Below, piece by piece: positions 22,117-35,700 of a stretch of DNA of 64,000 nucleotides. Below the pieces are notes generated by a model, which saw only the letters and a program-made list of their open reading frames with translations, did not search any database and had not been told where the DNA came from. Source of the stretch: Rhizophagus irregularis (lineage: Eukaryota > Glomeromycota > Glomeromycetes > Glomerales > Glomeraceae). The stretch spans positions 868,001 to 932,000 of the forward strand of contig NC_089457.1 of NCBI RefSeq assembly GCF_026210795.1, given 5' to 3'. Within the stretch, counting starts at the first letter, position 1. Every line of letters starts with the position of its first letter. The position numbers were made by a program, and so were the translations under genes.

Positions 22117-25100
22117 CTAATTATTAGCGACTCCGTATAGCGATAAATAATTGTCAGTAGCACCGATTGCCATGACCATATGATGACCTGCAAGAGCTAA
22201 CGAAGTAACTTGAGCACCCCATCCAAGAAATCCAGTGTTATATCGAGTAACTGATAGATTTGCTCCAGTATTTGTGTTCCAAACCTTTATAAGTTGGTTG
22301 GAATAAACACTAAAAATTTTTGATGAATTAATAAAATATTTAAACTATTATTATATATTATATATCAAAAGAAACAAAAAACCACGTTAAATTAATATTA
22401 CCTAGCAACAACATTTGCATGATGATGAACATCCAATGCATTCATTTCGGAAGTATTGGAATCAAATATAGTGAGTTTTGAATGGCTTACTCGAATGTCC
22501 CATAATTTAATTTCGCCTGACTTGCTTCCTGAAACTAATTCACGTCCTGCCCCACTTTGCCATACAACTTTAGTTATAGTATTTTTGTGCTCTTTGCTAG
22601 TCAATATCATGGCGTCTCTAGGTTGAATACGCTTATCATATACACGAATTGCTCCATCTGCAAAACCAGCGACAAAAATATCTCCCCCATCACTTGTAAG
22701 ACTAGTAATTGGACTACCGGTTCTAGTAGGAATAAGCTAATAAAAAGTATCTTATGTCAATATTTAATAATACAAAATTATAATTCAAATTATTCACTCA
22801 CATTTATCGTAATTTCACGTGGTGCATCCCAAACTCGAACCATATTATGGTCTCCTCCAACTAACAAAACCCCACGATCTTGTTGCCACTCAGCAACAAG
22901 TCCACTTCTTTGGTTGTTAGCCATAATTTCTGGCATAGCACGCCATGATGTTACTAATTCTGTAGATGACGGTAAACTATAATTTCGATATATACGTACT
23001 ACACCATCGCCTATTATAGCAAATTAAAGGAAAAAAAGATAGGTTTAATACTTTGCAGAAATTAAAAAAAAAATAAGAAATTAAAAATTTTGTACTTGAT
23101 CCAGTCAATAACATTGAAATTTCGTCTTCGTTGATAAATTTTAATGTCGTTATTTTGCTACCAAGCGGATTTCCATTAGAAAAGGAATGTGTATTGTAAT
23201 GTTTTCTCCAATTCCAAACACTATCATAACAAAGATTATTCAATTTTGTTTAGTATAATATTTAATTACATATCAAAATACCAATATATATTAAATACTT
23301 CACCTAATCATATCTTTGTCGTTAGCAACAATTAAATGCGGTTCGAATTGGTGAAATAATAATCTTGTAGGTTCAGAATCATTATTAAAAAATGCAATTT
23401 GCTTATTCCATCGACTTGAACCTTGTAACGATGGAACAATATGTTAGCGCAATTTTAAATAAACAATAAATTAAATTTTTATTATCTATATGTACAAACC
23501 AGCTACTTCTTTTAATGGTCGAGTCGATTCGATTATACTTTCATTTCTCCTTCGACGCCATGATCTTTCATTATCATCGATGCTACCCTGTTGTTCAGAT
23601 TCAGCGGGCTTTAAAAAAAAAATAATAAATTAAATTTTAGTCAAATTAAGGGAAAAAATTATTATTTTTTTATATAATAATATATTTACTCTCATTTGAG
23701 GCTCTCGAAAGTATTCGCAACTCCAATCAAAAAATTTTGATTTGAGAGGTAACACACCATCTGCTGGGGGAGGTCTATTTAAAAACTGTCGAAAAGTTTC
23801 AGACTCCTGTGAACTCTGTTCTTGTAAAACTTGCCGTATAGTCAATGCAACATTTTCGGCATGATGTGACTCTAACAACTGATCATGAATATAATCAATA
23901 ACCGTTGATGCAAGCTGAGAAACTTCAACGTCAGGGTCAGCTGATAAATTCAATAGTGCTTTCCAAATACACGTGTATACGGAACTTGATCGAACTGCTG
24001 GTTGTCGTGCCGTCGAGTTTCTCCTCCGAATTTCCTGTAATTCCTCATAAGCGGCACGTGTAAACTGTTCAGCATATGCATTTACTATGTGAGAAAGAGC
24101 GATCACTAATTCTCGACGGACTATAGGGGAAGCATCATTAATGGCATCAAGAGCACTAATTGCTATATTCTGCTCAATATTAACGATTTGTTCAGTGCGA
24201 TTCAAATCACCAATAAAAGTTCCTAAAGCATAAAGTGCTGCAGCACGAACTTCAGGAACTGGATCCAATAAAAGATTAAAAAGTTTTATATGGGCTTGAT
24301 TTTCAATACCCTCGCTCTTTGCATCTACATAATTAGTCCAATATTGACCGATACACAAACAGGCCCATTGTCGTAAAAGTGCGTCAACGTCACTAATACG
24401 AGCTAAACATGCATGTAAAACATTAGCTTTTTTACATGCGACTTGTCCTTGATTAAAATTTGTACAAAATATTGCTAAAATAAAAGAACACATTGCACGA
24501 TGTTCAGATTCATTTTGAATATTTAACATACTACTAGGAGACAAGATATTCACAAAATAAGTGTAACCATTGTCCTTTAATAAATCTTGTTGACAAGACC
24601 TATCAACAGCCAAAATTCTAGTCCAAATAAACACCAAAGGAGGTTTCAAATCTGCAGCAGGACTTTGTAGTAATTTTAACACGTATGGGAAGATACCTAT
24701 TGACAATGCCAAACTAACAGCACGAGGTCCTAAATCCAAATATTTACTTAATAAACCTAATGCTCGAGATCTATGTACTTGACTAAGAAGTACTTGTAAC
24801 ACTATTGGTAATTGTTCAGGTGGTTTTAGCGAAACCGAACCTCTTGATAACCAAACTTGGAATGCTGTTAATTGTTCATCAAAGAAACTAGAGTGTTTAT
24901 ACTCAACCTCCGGACCTCCATCATCAGCATTTAAAAGTGCTGGTAATTGTGCTAAACACATGTCAACAGCAAGATCCCATGAGTCCCACATAGGATGATC
25001 GTAAGTGGGCGGTAATTGAGGATGAGACATGGGATTACATTGATAACGTCGCATGATCCTTTCCGCCAGCAGAAAATTTCTAAACAACGCAGCAACCATG

Positions 25101-26080
25101 AGATCTTGTCGAAATAATTGTTTAAATAAATCTCGGGGTAATACATTCCAAGCAATGGTATCGGTAATAGCTGTAAAAATCCAATTTAATTCTCCTAATG
25201 GTGTTCTGCGATCTTGTAATCTACCAGGAAGTTTCAATACCATATCAACCGTAAGAGATGATGGTAAGGGATTTTGTAAAACAAACCACCTTAAAGCTAT
25301 TTCTATTGGAGAAGTTAAACATGATGTAAATAAATCTGCTGGTAGATCAGGATGCATCGGTAAGGTTTCATTGGGTCCACAAGCAGCCAATTGAATATTA
25401 GGAGGCGCTTGTGGAGTTGAACTTGATTCAGCTCTAGCAGCTTCTATATATCGTTGTTCCGCAAAACGTTTAAAACTTTCTAAAATATTTCCTGCAGCAG
25501 AACAATCATAAACGTAAACACATGGAGATCCTAACCATGATTGTAAGTCACCTAAAGACACTGGAATGTATTGAGTAAAGTGTTTATTAAAACACCATAT
25601 TTCTCCACTTGCTGTTGGTTTAGGGACACCATGACCATTATAATGAAATAATATTCGTTCTTCCTTTGCACTCTTTCTTAAATTTGTACAAAACTTTTTC
25701 ATCTCGTCTACTGAAGGATCTAAATATTGTCTATATCGAGTTCTAATGCTGAGTTGTTCATATTGAGCTTGAAGATTCTTACCAATTGCGTCCAAAGCTT
25801 TTGCCGGAGGAAGGGCAAAAGGGTCAACCCAACATTCTAATTTAGCACAAGGGCTCGGTTTAACCACGTCTGGTGGGTCTACGCCAATATTTAAACACAA
25901 AACTAAAGCACCTGATACAGTCTTAAGTCTTTCACGCATTCTCCAATCTTGAACCGACCCTTCCTCTCGGTTCTGAACAGTTGTAGAAATATGTCGTTTC
26001 TCTGTATAGTATACATATTTAGCCTCCGTCGTATTCGTTTGATCAATTTCATTAGTTCCACTAATTGCATCTTGATCCAT
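22117..26080 (-). CDS. KOG1: Raptor homologue, TORC1 scaffold (Kog1/Mip1 type)
   Basis: Recruits substrates to the TOR kinase in TOR complex 1. Seven exons on the minus strand: 26080-23690, 23608-23500, 23421-23304, 23220-23096, 23010-22802, 22736-22402, 22309-22117, giving 1159 residues with all phases consistent. The raptor N-terminal conserved, caspase-like domain is at about 45-260: DWRMRERLKTVSGALVLCLN, DPSVDEMKKFCTNLRK, ILFHYNGHGVPKPT and YVYDCSAAGNI. HEAT/armadillo-type helices fill about 400-720 (for example LDPVPEVRAAALYALGTFIGD). The C-terminal exons encode WD40 repeats (SVWNWRKHYNTHSF, SDGVVRIYRNY, DHNMVRVWDAP, GEIKLWDIR), ending in GVANN. It is somewhat shorter than the roughly 1300-residue animal and fission-yeast proteins, mostly in the linker before the WD40 part. 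Exon 1 holds two thirds of the protein. Confidence 0.96.
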
Positions 26081-27774
26081 TGTCCCTTCAAAAGTTAACG
26101 CAGATCTTCTGCCTATTACTAATATTACTATTATTATCTGTTTTTTTCGTTTCGTTCGTCAATGAATATACAAAGTAACGTATTAGTTTTGGAATTAAAA
26201 TCCAAAAATAACATTAGAATTTTAAATCGAACTCCAAAGAATGAAAAAAAAAGATTTTTTTCTATGGAGTCTCGAGAATTGATCATCAAATATTTATACC
26301 AAATAATTAAAGTCATATGATTTACCAGCTATAATTTATTAAGATCATATCTGATTGAGTGTGATTAATAAACTCGTATCATATGCCAAATACAGAAATA
26401 CAGCTTCAACTATACCAGAATTAGTATTTATGAACTTTTGGTGAAATCTGGAAAAGTTGATAACAATCTATAAGATCAAATTTGATTATATTTGAAACGA
26501 ACCGTAAAAAAGCAACCTGATCTAACACAATTACAGATTAGCAATATAGTAAGTGCATAATTAACGTTTATTTACTGCGGATATAAAGATATTGGGCTGA
26601 ATAAGGAATTGCGCACAATATTGTGTTTCCATCTATTATGATCGTTAAATTTGGATATGATCAATTTTTCTCAATTTTTGATTTATTACAATTAGTTAGT
26701 CAATAAATATTAAAGTTTCTTTATTTATAAATAGAATGATGACACCTATTTTATGCACGAGAGAATTGTCTGTCTACACACGGTGTGACGCATATTCACC
26801 TAGAACTTACTTATGCTAGATCCAAGCAAATAATTGCTTTATTCCAATAGAGATTGATAATTTATTAATATATCTCTCTTTATTACAAAATCTTTAGTAA
26901 CAAGATACTATAAAATTTAATAGAAAGTATTTATCAATAGTTACATTTAATATTTTTGAATTTAAGTCGTGAAAAAAATAACGTAATATTCATAATATTT
27001 CGTAAGAAAAAAAATTCATTAGATAATCAAATTACACTTGAACTTATTTGACTAATCATAATTTAAAATTAAGTTTTAAAATTCGAAAAACTGATAAAAT
27101 TGGCAAAAATATAAATTTTATTAAGTACTTTGCTGACGAACTTTATATCATCAATCAAAACCGCAAAACAAGAATAAATTTAAAGGAAAGCCGGATTCTA
27201 TGCTTTTATGAGAAAAACATTATATTATCATATATATATATATATATTGTAATATCGGCATCGTGGCACTGTGGTTATGTAGTCATCTTGCATGCTTTAA
27301 ATTTGGTGCAGCATTATATATATATGATGATTAGATTTCTGTAATTCGCGTTTGCAGAAATAAAATCCTCGTCGGTAAAAAAATATAATAGAGTGAATAG
27401 AAATAAGTGTAATGATGTTGTTGAGACATAATTTCGGAGGTGTGTTTGGTTATCTGCGTTAATAGAAACAAACTATCCGTCCGGAATGTCTTGCATTAAA
27501 TGGAGCTTATTTCCCTCTTTGAAAGCGGTGACATATATTCTGTTTACTTTTTCTTATACTAGTATAAATTTCTAATTATTCTACGTACAGTATAAGCATA
27601 CAGCGCAAAAATAATAAAAGCATGTGAAAATTAACGTTTTTTTTTAAACTAAATTAATATGGATTTTTTTGGAGCGTCGATTATTCCTTTAATCGTTTGG
27701 ATTCCTTAGTTACTACAGTCCCAACGTACCACATGATTCCGCCGGTTCTTTAGCAACTTCGTTCACTGGTATAT
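26081..27774. other. Intergenic region upstream of raptor
   Basis: AT-rich. Several small frames are not supported by composition or motifs. A TA dinucleotide run is at about 27230-27247. The sequence GTGGCACTGTGGTTATG (27265) resembles a tRNA A-box but no B-box follows. Confidence 0.45.
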
Positions 27775-28249
27775 TTATTGACAAAGCAAAGATAATCCTG
27801 TTGAAAAGGATCCGAGTATCATTGCTATCATCAATACGAGACCACAAATACCATTGGCTGAACTACAGACATCATTTTGAAGGTCGATAATCAGTAGATC
27901 GGCAATCTTTGATAATATTATCCATACAAGATATCATTGTTAGTCTCGTCACAGGATGATATTCACTTTTCAATAAATCAAAAAGTGAGAGCACATCTTG
28001 AGAGTATTTTGTTCTATCAGTTGACAATTCTTGCAAATTTTTTTTCAATACTCCATTCGCATCTTGTAAGTTGATATCTTGTCGTATTTCTAAATTTCTC
28101 TCGATCATAATTATGCCTTTCATTCCACATTCATCATTGATGGACGGTTCTTGAATTTTGCCCTAAAATAATTGTTCATTTTCTAATTGCTTTAAAGAAA
28201 AAGAAATTCCGTTTGTTGTTCGAAAATACTTGAAATTGACCGAAAGGGA
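27775..28249 (-). pseudogene. Decayed gene with a C-terminal membrane segment, unidentified
   Basis: The minus-strand frame from about 28249 (NFKYFRTTNGISFSL) runs through an in-frame TAG at about 28163 (LENEQLF*GKIQEPS; the TAG could be a mutated CAG or an intron acceptor). It continues through a helical stretch (LSTDRTKYSQDVLSLFDLLK) to a stop at 27872. In the next frame the reading goes on as LIIDLQNDVCSSANG and a hydrophobic helix (LVLMIAMILGSFSTGLSLLC) to a stop at 27775. This suggests one ancestral protein ending in a transmembrane anchor, broken by a stop and a frameshift. Family not recognised. Confidence 0.4.
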
Positions 28250-28687
28250 TCATACTGCGTGAGTTTCTCTCGCGATTTATTGTTCTTCCTTGGGGATCGC
28301 ATTCTCTATAGATTTAATATAATTTTTCTTATGAAAAAGACTTCAGATTAGTCAATACCTATATCAGTTGTTCATAATATTTATAATATTTTAATATTTT
28401 TACTGCCTGAAGTATACTATTCTTGCCTCACATTTATTAAATCGAGTTAAAATGCTCTTTAATGATTATTAATCAGAATCACGTCATGGAAAACTAGCTT
28501 TTTTAATTAATAGTTATTATGCTAATAAATGATGTTTATAAAATTTAATATAATTAATATAATTAATATAATTTAATAATTGATTGTGATATGATGATTT
28601 CTGAATTAAAAAGTAATTTAATCTAAAAAAAAAAAAATTATTATGTTAATAACTTACAGTATTTTCTTTATTCTTTTATAAAGTAAG
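28250..28687. other. AT-rich spacer
   Basis: Downstream of the first pseudokinase gene. Nothing recognisable apart from short AATATAATT repeats near 28550. Confidence 0.4.
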
Positions 28688-31263
28688 TTACTTACCATTT
28701 ACTCCTAGTGCTTTTAATCTTTCTTTGGCTTTTTTATCATCTTTTAATGCAGCTCGTTTATACCAAAGTTTTGCCATTTCTAAATTTTGAGCATAACCTA
28801 AATTTCCATTATAATATCCTTCTCCTATTTGAAATTGTGCGCTTCCGCTGCCATTTTCAGCAGCTATTCGTAAATATTTAACAGATTCTTCTTTAGAATT
28901 GGTTTGAATTTTTGATTTTATATCTTTATCAAGTAAAGCAAATGCATAACGATATTGAGCATCAGTAATACCATCATCAGCAGCCTCTTTATATAATGCT
29001 AAAGCAGCTAATTTGTCTTTTTGATTGAATAAACCCCCCCATAAATAGAAAGCCTTCCAATATTTTCCAAGACTATTTTGATTTTCTGCTTGTTCATTAA
29101 AACATTTCCATGCTTTTTCATGATTTTTTTCCTTATATGCTTTTACACCTTCACTAATTGGAATCAACGGCTCAAAATCAACATCAATATTACTAAAATC
29201 AACATCATCGGGGATTTCGTCACCCTTATCATTTAGTGAATTGGAAGGTATATCAAAATTCGCAATTTCTTGAGGTTCAAGGCCTGGCGAACAACCAGGT
29301 TTAACATACTTCTTAGATAAATCATCTAATTGAATCAATAACTTCGTAATGCTTATACGAATATTAGGATCTTGATTCCAGGCTTCAATAAAAAAAAAGT
29401 CAAGATACTATTCAGTTCTTAAAATAAAATAATTATTTTTTATATGAATAGTGATTTACCTTCTTTAATTATTTCTTCAAATCCTTTTTGGATTTTAGCA
29501 TCAGATGAATCAGGTAAAGCAAGACTATTTTCAAATTGAATTTTTTCTCTTTCACCACTGATCACATGATCTAAAATATCTTCAAGTTCCATATCTTCAT
29601 AGGGTTTTCTTTCAAAAGTTAATTCCCATAAGAGCATTCCAAAGCTACAAACAAATATATAATATTTTTAGATAATATTTATGGTGTATAAAATTAAAAA
29701 TTAAATGTTTCTAAATATACCTAAAAATTTCACATTTATGATCATAGCGGTATTTAGGATCTATTAATTTTTCAGGAGCAAGCCAACGACCATCTTCAAT
29801 TCGACCAGCCATTGATGTGCTCGTATGATCTTTTCCACGAGAAAAATAAAAGTTTGTCAATTTTGCTACGTTTCTTTCTGTTACCTTTTTTTTTTAAAAA
29901 AAATAAATTTTGATTTCATCGATTGTTATGTATGCAAATTTAGAAAGAAAAGAATGATCATACCATTACATTACTGCATTTCAAATCATGATGATAAATA
30001 TTTAATGCGTTTAAATAGGCGACACCTCGACAAATATCAAGTGCATAAGATAACTATAAAATGCAGAAAATACAAAAAATATAGCGTGACATAAAATTTT
30101 AAGACGATAAAATTTAAGAAAAATAGTGAGAAGATATTAACAAACCTTTAGTTTCAAAGGAATTAAAGGAATTTTGTTTTCTTTGTATAGTTCCCTTAAA
30201 CTTCCAAGCTCGGCCCATTCTAAAACCATAACTGTAGCACCATCAATAATTGAAAGCCCGTAAAATTGAATAATATTTGGTGATTGAGTAGCTTTTATAC
30301 AAATAGCCAAAAACCGTTGCGTAATTTTATAATCAGGAGAATCTTCTTCAGGAATATTAATAGCTCTACAAGCTACTTCAATAGCATTCATATACATTCT
30401 TCTTTTTGTTCTTCCCCGAAACCCACGCGTATCACTCTGTCTTCCTACTACTGGTTCGGTTAATTTATTACTATCTATTCTTTTCGTCTCATTAATTTCA
30501 GACTTTGATATCATTGATTTTATATTTTGAACTTCTTCATAAATGAGGGACATTTTGATACTATTCTCTTCGATATTATCACCAATTTTTTCGAGAAACT
30601 GATTTTTTTAAAAAAAAAATTTATCAAATTAAATTAATTAACCATATGTAAAATTATTATAAAATAAAAATTAGAAAATAAAAAGAAAAGAAATACGACC
30701 TCATTCATTTCACTTAAATCAGCTTTCAAACTTTCACTATCAATTTGTCTTTGTTGATCATTGGCAATAGCCATAGTAAAATTTAAATCTTTCATAGCAT
30801 TATCGTAATCATCCATAAGTAAATTAAACTTTTCTGAAACACTTCTAGCTTTAAAATAAACTTTAAATCCTTGTAATTGTGAAACTTTTTCAGCGAAAGT
30901 TTTAATTTTACCTAAAATTACAACGAATCTATTAAATGCATGATACCATACTTGACTTTTAAAATTTTTTTCATTTTCTTTTCTTCTACGAATTAATTGA
31001 TCGATTGCGATTTCTGATAATCTTGCTCTATCTAATAGTGAATTACAAATCCTTTTATTATATTGTGAAGTTTGATATATATTTATTATTTCTACAATTG
31101 CAGTGGCAGCTAATCCAATTAATGGTATAAACGGTGTTATAGCCTCGCCTGCTTGAGCTGTTATCTGAAGTGCTTCTTTTGCGAAAGCTAAATTTGACGA
31201 TTTTATTTCATTTAACCCTTTTGTAACTTCTATCGCACCTTCTATAGCATCTGTTACTGTCAT
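28688..31263 (-). CDS. MLKL-like four-helix domain / TKL pseudokinase / Sel1-repeat protein, copy 1
   Basis: Six exons: 31263-30700, 30598-30146, 30053-29964, 29884-29721, 29644-29460, 29382-28688, giving 716 residues with consistent phases. Residues 1-188 are all-helical with a hydrophobic hairpin (AGEAITPFIPLIGLAA...IYQTSQYNKRICNSLLDRA), like the N-terminal four-helix domain of MLKL-type proteins. Residues about 225-470 are a TKL kinase fold: WAELGSLRELY, IYHHDLKCSN (358-367), RWLAPEKL, LLWELTFERKPYEDM. The beta-3 lysine is arginine (VACR, R266), DFG is NFY (380-382), and no glycine loop is visible, so it is a predicted pseudokinase. The C-terminal part has about four Sel1 repeats. The terminal stop overlaps GTAAGT, so a further exon cannot be excluded. 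A role in immune- or self-recognition-type signalling is inference. Confidence 0.85.
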
Positions 31264-31299
31264 ATTTGTTTAATAATATTAAAATTAGATAATTTGGGA

Positions 31300-31309
31300 T
31301 TATTTATAA
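31300..31309 (-). promoter_or_regulatory. TATA-box-like element of pseudokinase copy 1
   Basis: Minus-strand CTTATAAATA about 40 bases upstream of the ATG. The surrounding block is conserved upstream of the tandem copy (39299-39330), which suggests that the promoter was duplicated with the gene. Confidence 0.5.
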
Positions 31310-33304
31310 GAAATTTCAAAATATCAAGAATGAGTAAATGCCAAGATTGATTTTATGTTTTACAACCAAAAATAACGCAATAAATCTAAATTTGGTTATG
31401 ATTGCAATAATGATGATTTTTTAGATTAAAATTTTTTGTTTGTTATTTTTTGACTTTATGACTAATTAATTCCATTGCTGAATTCTTTCAAAGCTTTTCT
31501 CTAATTTAATAAAGTTCAAAAGAATTTTCTAAAAGAAGTATGACAAATATTGTTATAAGGTAATTCAATATTCAGAATTCTCGGCGTAAATTTGAAATTT
31601 GAAATTATTGAAAATATTGATATAGTAATTATGTAATACGATCAGCTATTGTACAATAAGTACAGTAAGTACATTAATGATACCAATAAAAAATACATAT
31701 TGCTAAAAACTTTTAGAGTAATATATAATTAAAATTAGATAATTATTAAATTGAAAATATTTGTTATTGATTATTTTACTTGTCAAAAAATTTATATTTT
31801 ATCATAATTATATTAGTAAATTTAATTATACAAAATAAATTTATATTTAAACTTAATTATAGTAAATTGTATTTGTATGATTTTTATTTTATTTTAGTTT
31901 ACTTTATAGCATTAATTAGGGTTTTTTTATTGATAAATAAATATTTTATTTTATTTATTATTTTAAAATTCACTATAAAAATATTTATTTTTTTTATTTT
32001 CCTATTTATATTCATTAATTCTATTTTTTAGCAATTAGTCTTCTTTATTATTACATTTGTTTTTTGCTTAATAATTAATTATTTTATTTTAAATACTTTA
32101 ATAATATAAATTTTATATAATAAATATAAGTATTAAAAATCAAATAAAAAATTATATTATAAATAATTGCTTTTTTTTTAAAAAAAAAAAGGTAAGCTGT
32201 TATATGAAAAAGATAATAATTTGCAAAGTATAATAACAAAAATATCAGTAATGTTTAATAAATATTACAGCAAATATTTCCAAATATAATATTTAAATCA
32301 AGTAAACTTTATTAATTAAATTGTTCAGTTCCTACAAAATACTAGTTAGTAAAGAAATTTATTAATTAATATTATCAGTTTAATTTAAATTACAAATATT
32401 GTAAAAAAGAGAAAAAATAATATAAAATAAGCAATTAATTAAATATAAATTCTAATTAGATTCTAAACTTTCATTTTTTTTATTTTTATAGATATGGTTT
32501 TGTCATATTATAATATCGCTTATTTATATACATTTAACTTATACAAATAAGAAAATAAAAAATATATAAGGACTAAAAAATAAGCATTATAAGACATTAA
32601 AGAAAAAGTCAACTATATCATTATTAAAAACAATAATACAACTAAAATTTCTAGATAACAGTCAAGATTTACCTAAAAATTTGATTAAATGACTACTACA
32701 ATGGAAAGAAAAGTCATTTCATTTATTTCATTTGCATTCCTATTTTTTTTGTCTTTACTAGTAGTAATATTATACTTTTTTCTTTTCTAATTTGCATCTC
32801 ATTTCTAGGCTTCCAATTAATATCTGCATATTACTATATATATTTCTTTTTTTATTAAAAAGAATAATGAAGATAAAACAAATAGATCATTAAACTATAT
32901 ATAATGAAGTCTATATATTTTTCTTTCAAAATTGCAATCTAACAAAATAATTCAATTAGATAAAAATCTATAAATTTTTCTTTCTAACTAAATAGCCCTA
33001 TAAAATATTATCAATAGGAAATGATAGATTCTAAACTTTCATAATTAAGAATATGAACAGATTCTAATTTAATTTCAAATTATATAGAACAATATTATGA
33101 AATATAATAATTTTTAAAGTATTTGAGCAATTAGAATTTTTTAAACTTTTTAAAGCAGCATGTTTATTGCTCTTTTCATTTGTTTAAAATATGGAATAAA
33201 ACATTTATTTTTGAATAAATATTACAGTATAAAAGAATAAAATAGAATAAAAAATTTATAAAACATACATTATTGTACAATATTACAATAAAATAAGTTA
33301 AATC
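31310..33304. other. AT-rich intergenic region inside the kinase cluster
   Basis: About 2 kb of A/T-rich sequence. The frame 31780-32031 encodes only Phe/Ile/Leu/Tyr-rich low-complexity peptide and is not counted as a gene. Confidence 0.45.
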
Positions 33305-34851
33305 TCATTCCCAATCCACATTTTCGTCATCAAAATCTTCAGGGATGACGAATTTATTAATATCCTTTTCTGAAAGAGATAAAATCCTACTAGTATGATA
33401 AGTCTGATTTGTCGGCTTATTAGCTTTTCGAGATCCTGAATAAGTTTTCTTTTCATTATCATATGCAATACTTAATTCTTCAGTTTCAAGAATTTGTCTA
33501 TATTGATATTTAATTACATCAAGGATTTCTTCAATAGTTGGCCTCTTCGAAGGATCTCCGTTCCAGCATCGCTTAATAAGGCTTTGAATTTCATTTGGAA
33601 TCTCGGATAACATTGGTGGTCTCAAGCCAGAGATAATGTTAGAAATAGTCGAAAGATCGTGGGGAATATCATTAAATGGTGGAAATCCACCAAAAATCTC
33701 CCACATCAACATACCAACACTATATATATCACTTGCTTTTGTATATTTCTGAAGTAGGAATAATTCAGGAGCCATGTATGGAACAATTCCATACAATTTT
33801 CTTACATTATCATCGTCTACTGGACCGCATAATCCCAAGTCAGCAATTAAACATCTATTTGTATATAAAAGGATGTTCCCACTATGCAAATCGTAGTGAA
33901 CCAAGTCTTGAGCATGAATATCTGATAAAGCAAAACAAATTCGCCAAATGGCGAACACTTTTTCTTTCAAACTCATTGTTTCATGATTCTTTTCTAAATA
34001 ACTTCGTAAATTTCCTTCGCCAAAATAATTCATAACTATAGCGTAATTGCCATCTTGAGGAAATTTTGTAATGCCATATGCATTAACAATATCACCAGAT
34101 CTAACATTGACAAGTGCTTTAGCCTATATAAAAAAAAAATAGAAATAAAATATATCGTTTATATCCTAAATATAAAAACACTGAACGTATAAAACATGAT
34201 ATATACCTCATCAAAAAACTCTTTAGTGGGTTGTTTTGAATTGTTTAAAGATTTAAGTACAACCTTATGAGAACCCTGATAAATAAATTCTTGTTTGCTT
34301 TCATTCCAATCTAGTATTGCTCCCCGTTTCCACTTTGCAGTATATATTTTAGCAAATCCACCATCTGCTAAGTATTCTACATCTTCAAATTGATCGAACG
34401 AAATCCATTCTATAATATGTAAAGGAAGCGCTGATTTTGACTGGCATTCACGAATGAACTCATCAATAGCTTCGCTTCCAGACGCCCAAGTTCCAAGGAG
34501 ACTTTTTAAATATTGAATGATGCAATTTTCGCAGTAACGCGTAGAATATCTCGTTAACTTGCAATGAATACATTCAAACGGTTCGCCCCTTTTAAACAAT
34601 TCTTTTTCTCTTTCAATATTCCTGGAAACTCTATCTCGCAAAAGTTCTTTTTCTGGCCGTGAAAGCACAGTATTTTCAGATAACACTTTATTGAAAATTT
34701 CTATGGTTTCTTTATAGTTCGATGAATGTAACTCAGAATAGTAAATAAGCTCAAAGTAAATTTTTGATATTAACTCTTTGTCATTTGAATTTTTCTTAAA
34801 AAAAGAAGAAAAAAAAGAAATTATATATTCAACGAACGAAAGCACATCCAT
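33305..34851 (-). CDS. Tyrosine-kinase-like (TKL) protein kinase, probably active
   Basis: Two exons, 34851-34207 and 34123-33305, giving 487 residues. A helical N-terminus is followed by a short zinc-ribbon-like motif (CIHCKLTRYSTRYCENC, about 93-110) that often precedes the kinase domain in AM-fungal TKL kinases. The kinase domain starts after IIEWISFDQFEDVEYL. Catalytic features present: glycine loop LADGGFAKIY, beta-3 lysine in KVVLK, HYDLHSGN (291-298, catalytic Asp 293), DLG at 310-312 (the DFG position), YMAPEL, and GDPSKRPTIEEIL near the end. The C-terminal tail after YQYRQILE is charged and disordered. It lies between the two pseudokinase genes on the same strand and, unlike them, keeps the catalytic residues. 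No signal peptide or membrane helix. Confidence 0.9.
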
Positions 34852-35210
34852 TTTTTTTTTTGATCCTAGTGATGATATACGAGCACCTACCTACCGCACT
34901 AACTTTTCAAGGTAATTAAACTTTACTTATTTCAAACAACCATCTGGTTTGCCGATCATTTAATTTGTATTAATAAATCCTAATTTAGCTATACGCGTAA
35001 AAAAAGAAATCATATCTTCCATACTTGGAACTTTCTTTATATGTACTTGTTCAGAAATTATGGAATTTGAATGATAAATGATAATATTTTGACTATAATT
35101 TAGATTCTTACTGGAATAAAATTCATAGTAATATCTGATTTTTAATACAAAATGGAATTGGTGTCAAATTGTGCAGAGATATTTTGTTAATAATACATCA
35201 AAATAGACAA
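34852..35210. other. Upstream region of the TKL kinase
   Basis: AT-rich. Probably holds the kinase promoter; no specific motif can be supported. Confidence 0.4.
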
Positions 35211-35700
35211 GTGGTCATGAAGTTATTGATAATTCAGTAATTAAAGAGTTTCAATTTAAAGCAAAAAATGAATTTGAATTTATAGAATAGATTCATTTTT
35301 AATAAATTTAATAATAATATTAAAGAATAAAGATGAAATTGGTATGGGTAAATTTAGTACAGTTTATTTTACTATGTAAAAAAATAGACCTTTAATAAAT
35401 TGGAAATTTTGAAAGAATTAATAGAATTGGGTAATAAAGTTTTTATAAACTTTTGGTTATTCAAATAATATTAAAAAAATTTTACATGAATTAAAGACTT
35501 ATATAAAATATATTACAATATATTCAAATAATTTTTTTGCTATATTTAAATATTATAGTTTAAGACTTCATTTCAAAATAAAATTTAAGTAAATATTTAC
35601 AAAAAGATTTTTAACTTTTAAATAGAATGAAAATAAATTAAGATTACCTGCAAAATATCTAGTAAATTAAAAGTAGTTTATAATTTTCATATTGAAAATA
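35211..35700 (+). pseudogene. Decayed TKL kinase N-lobe fragment
   Basis: Readable pieces on the + strand: NEFEFIE*IHF at about 35270-35300, then DEIGMGKFSTVYF (about 35332-35370), the glycine loop of a TKL kinase, then AT-rich remnants such as KELIELGNKVF and NIKKILHELKTYIKY (35400-35510). These follow the order of an AM-fungal TKL kinase, but stops and shifts are frequent. It faces opposite to the neighbouring kinases. The rest of the domain could not be traced. Confidence 0.55.

Noticed and set aside
22557-22982. 141-residue plus-strand frame
   Set aside because: Antisense shadow of the WD40 exons of raptor.
27255-27320. Possible tRNA gene or SINE head (GTGGCACTGTGGTTATG)
   Set aside because: Only an A-box-like word. 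No B-box and no cloverleaf stems could be built.
31780-32031. 83-residue frame of Phe/Ile/Leu/Tyr
   Set aside because: Low-complexity product of AT-rich DNA without start context or motif.
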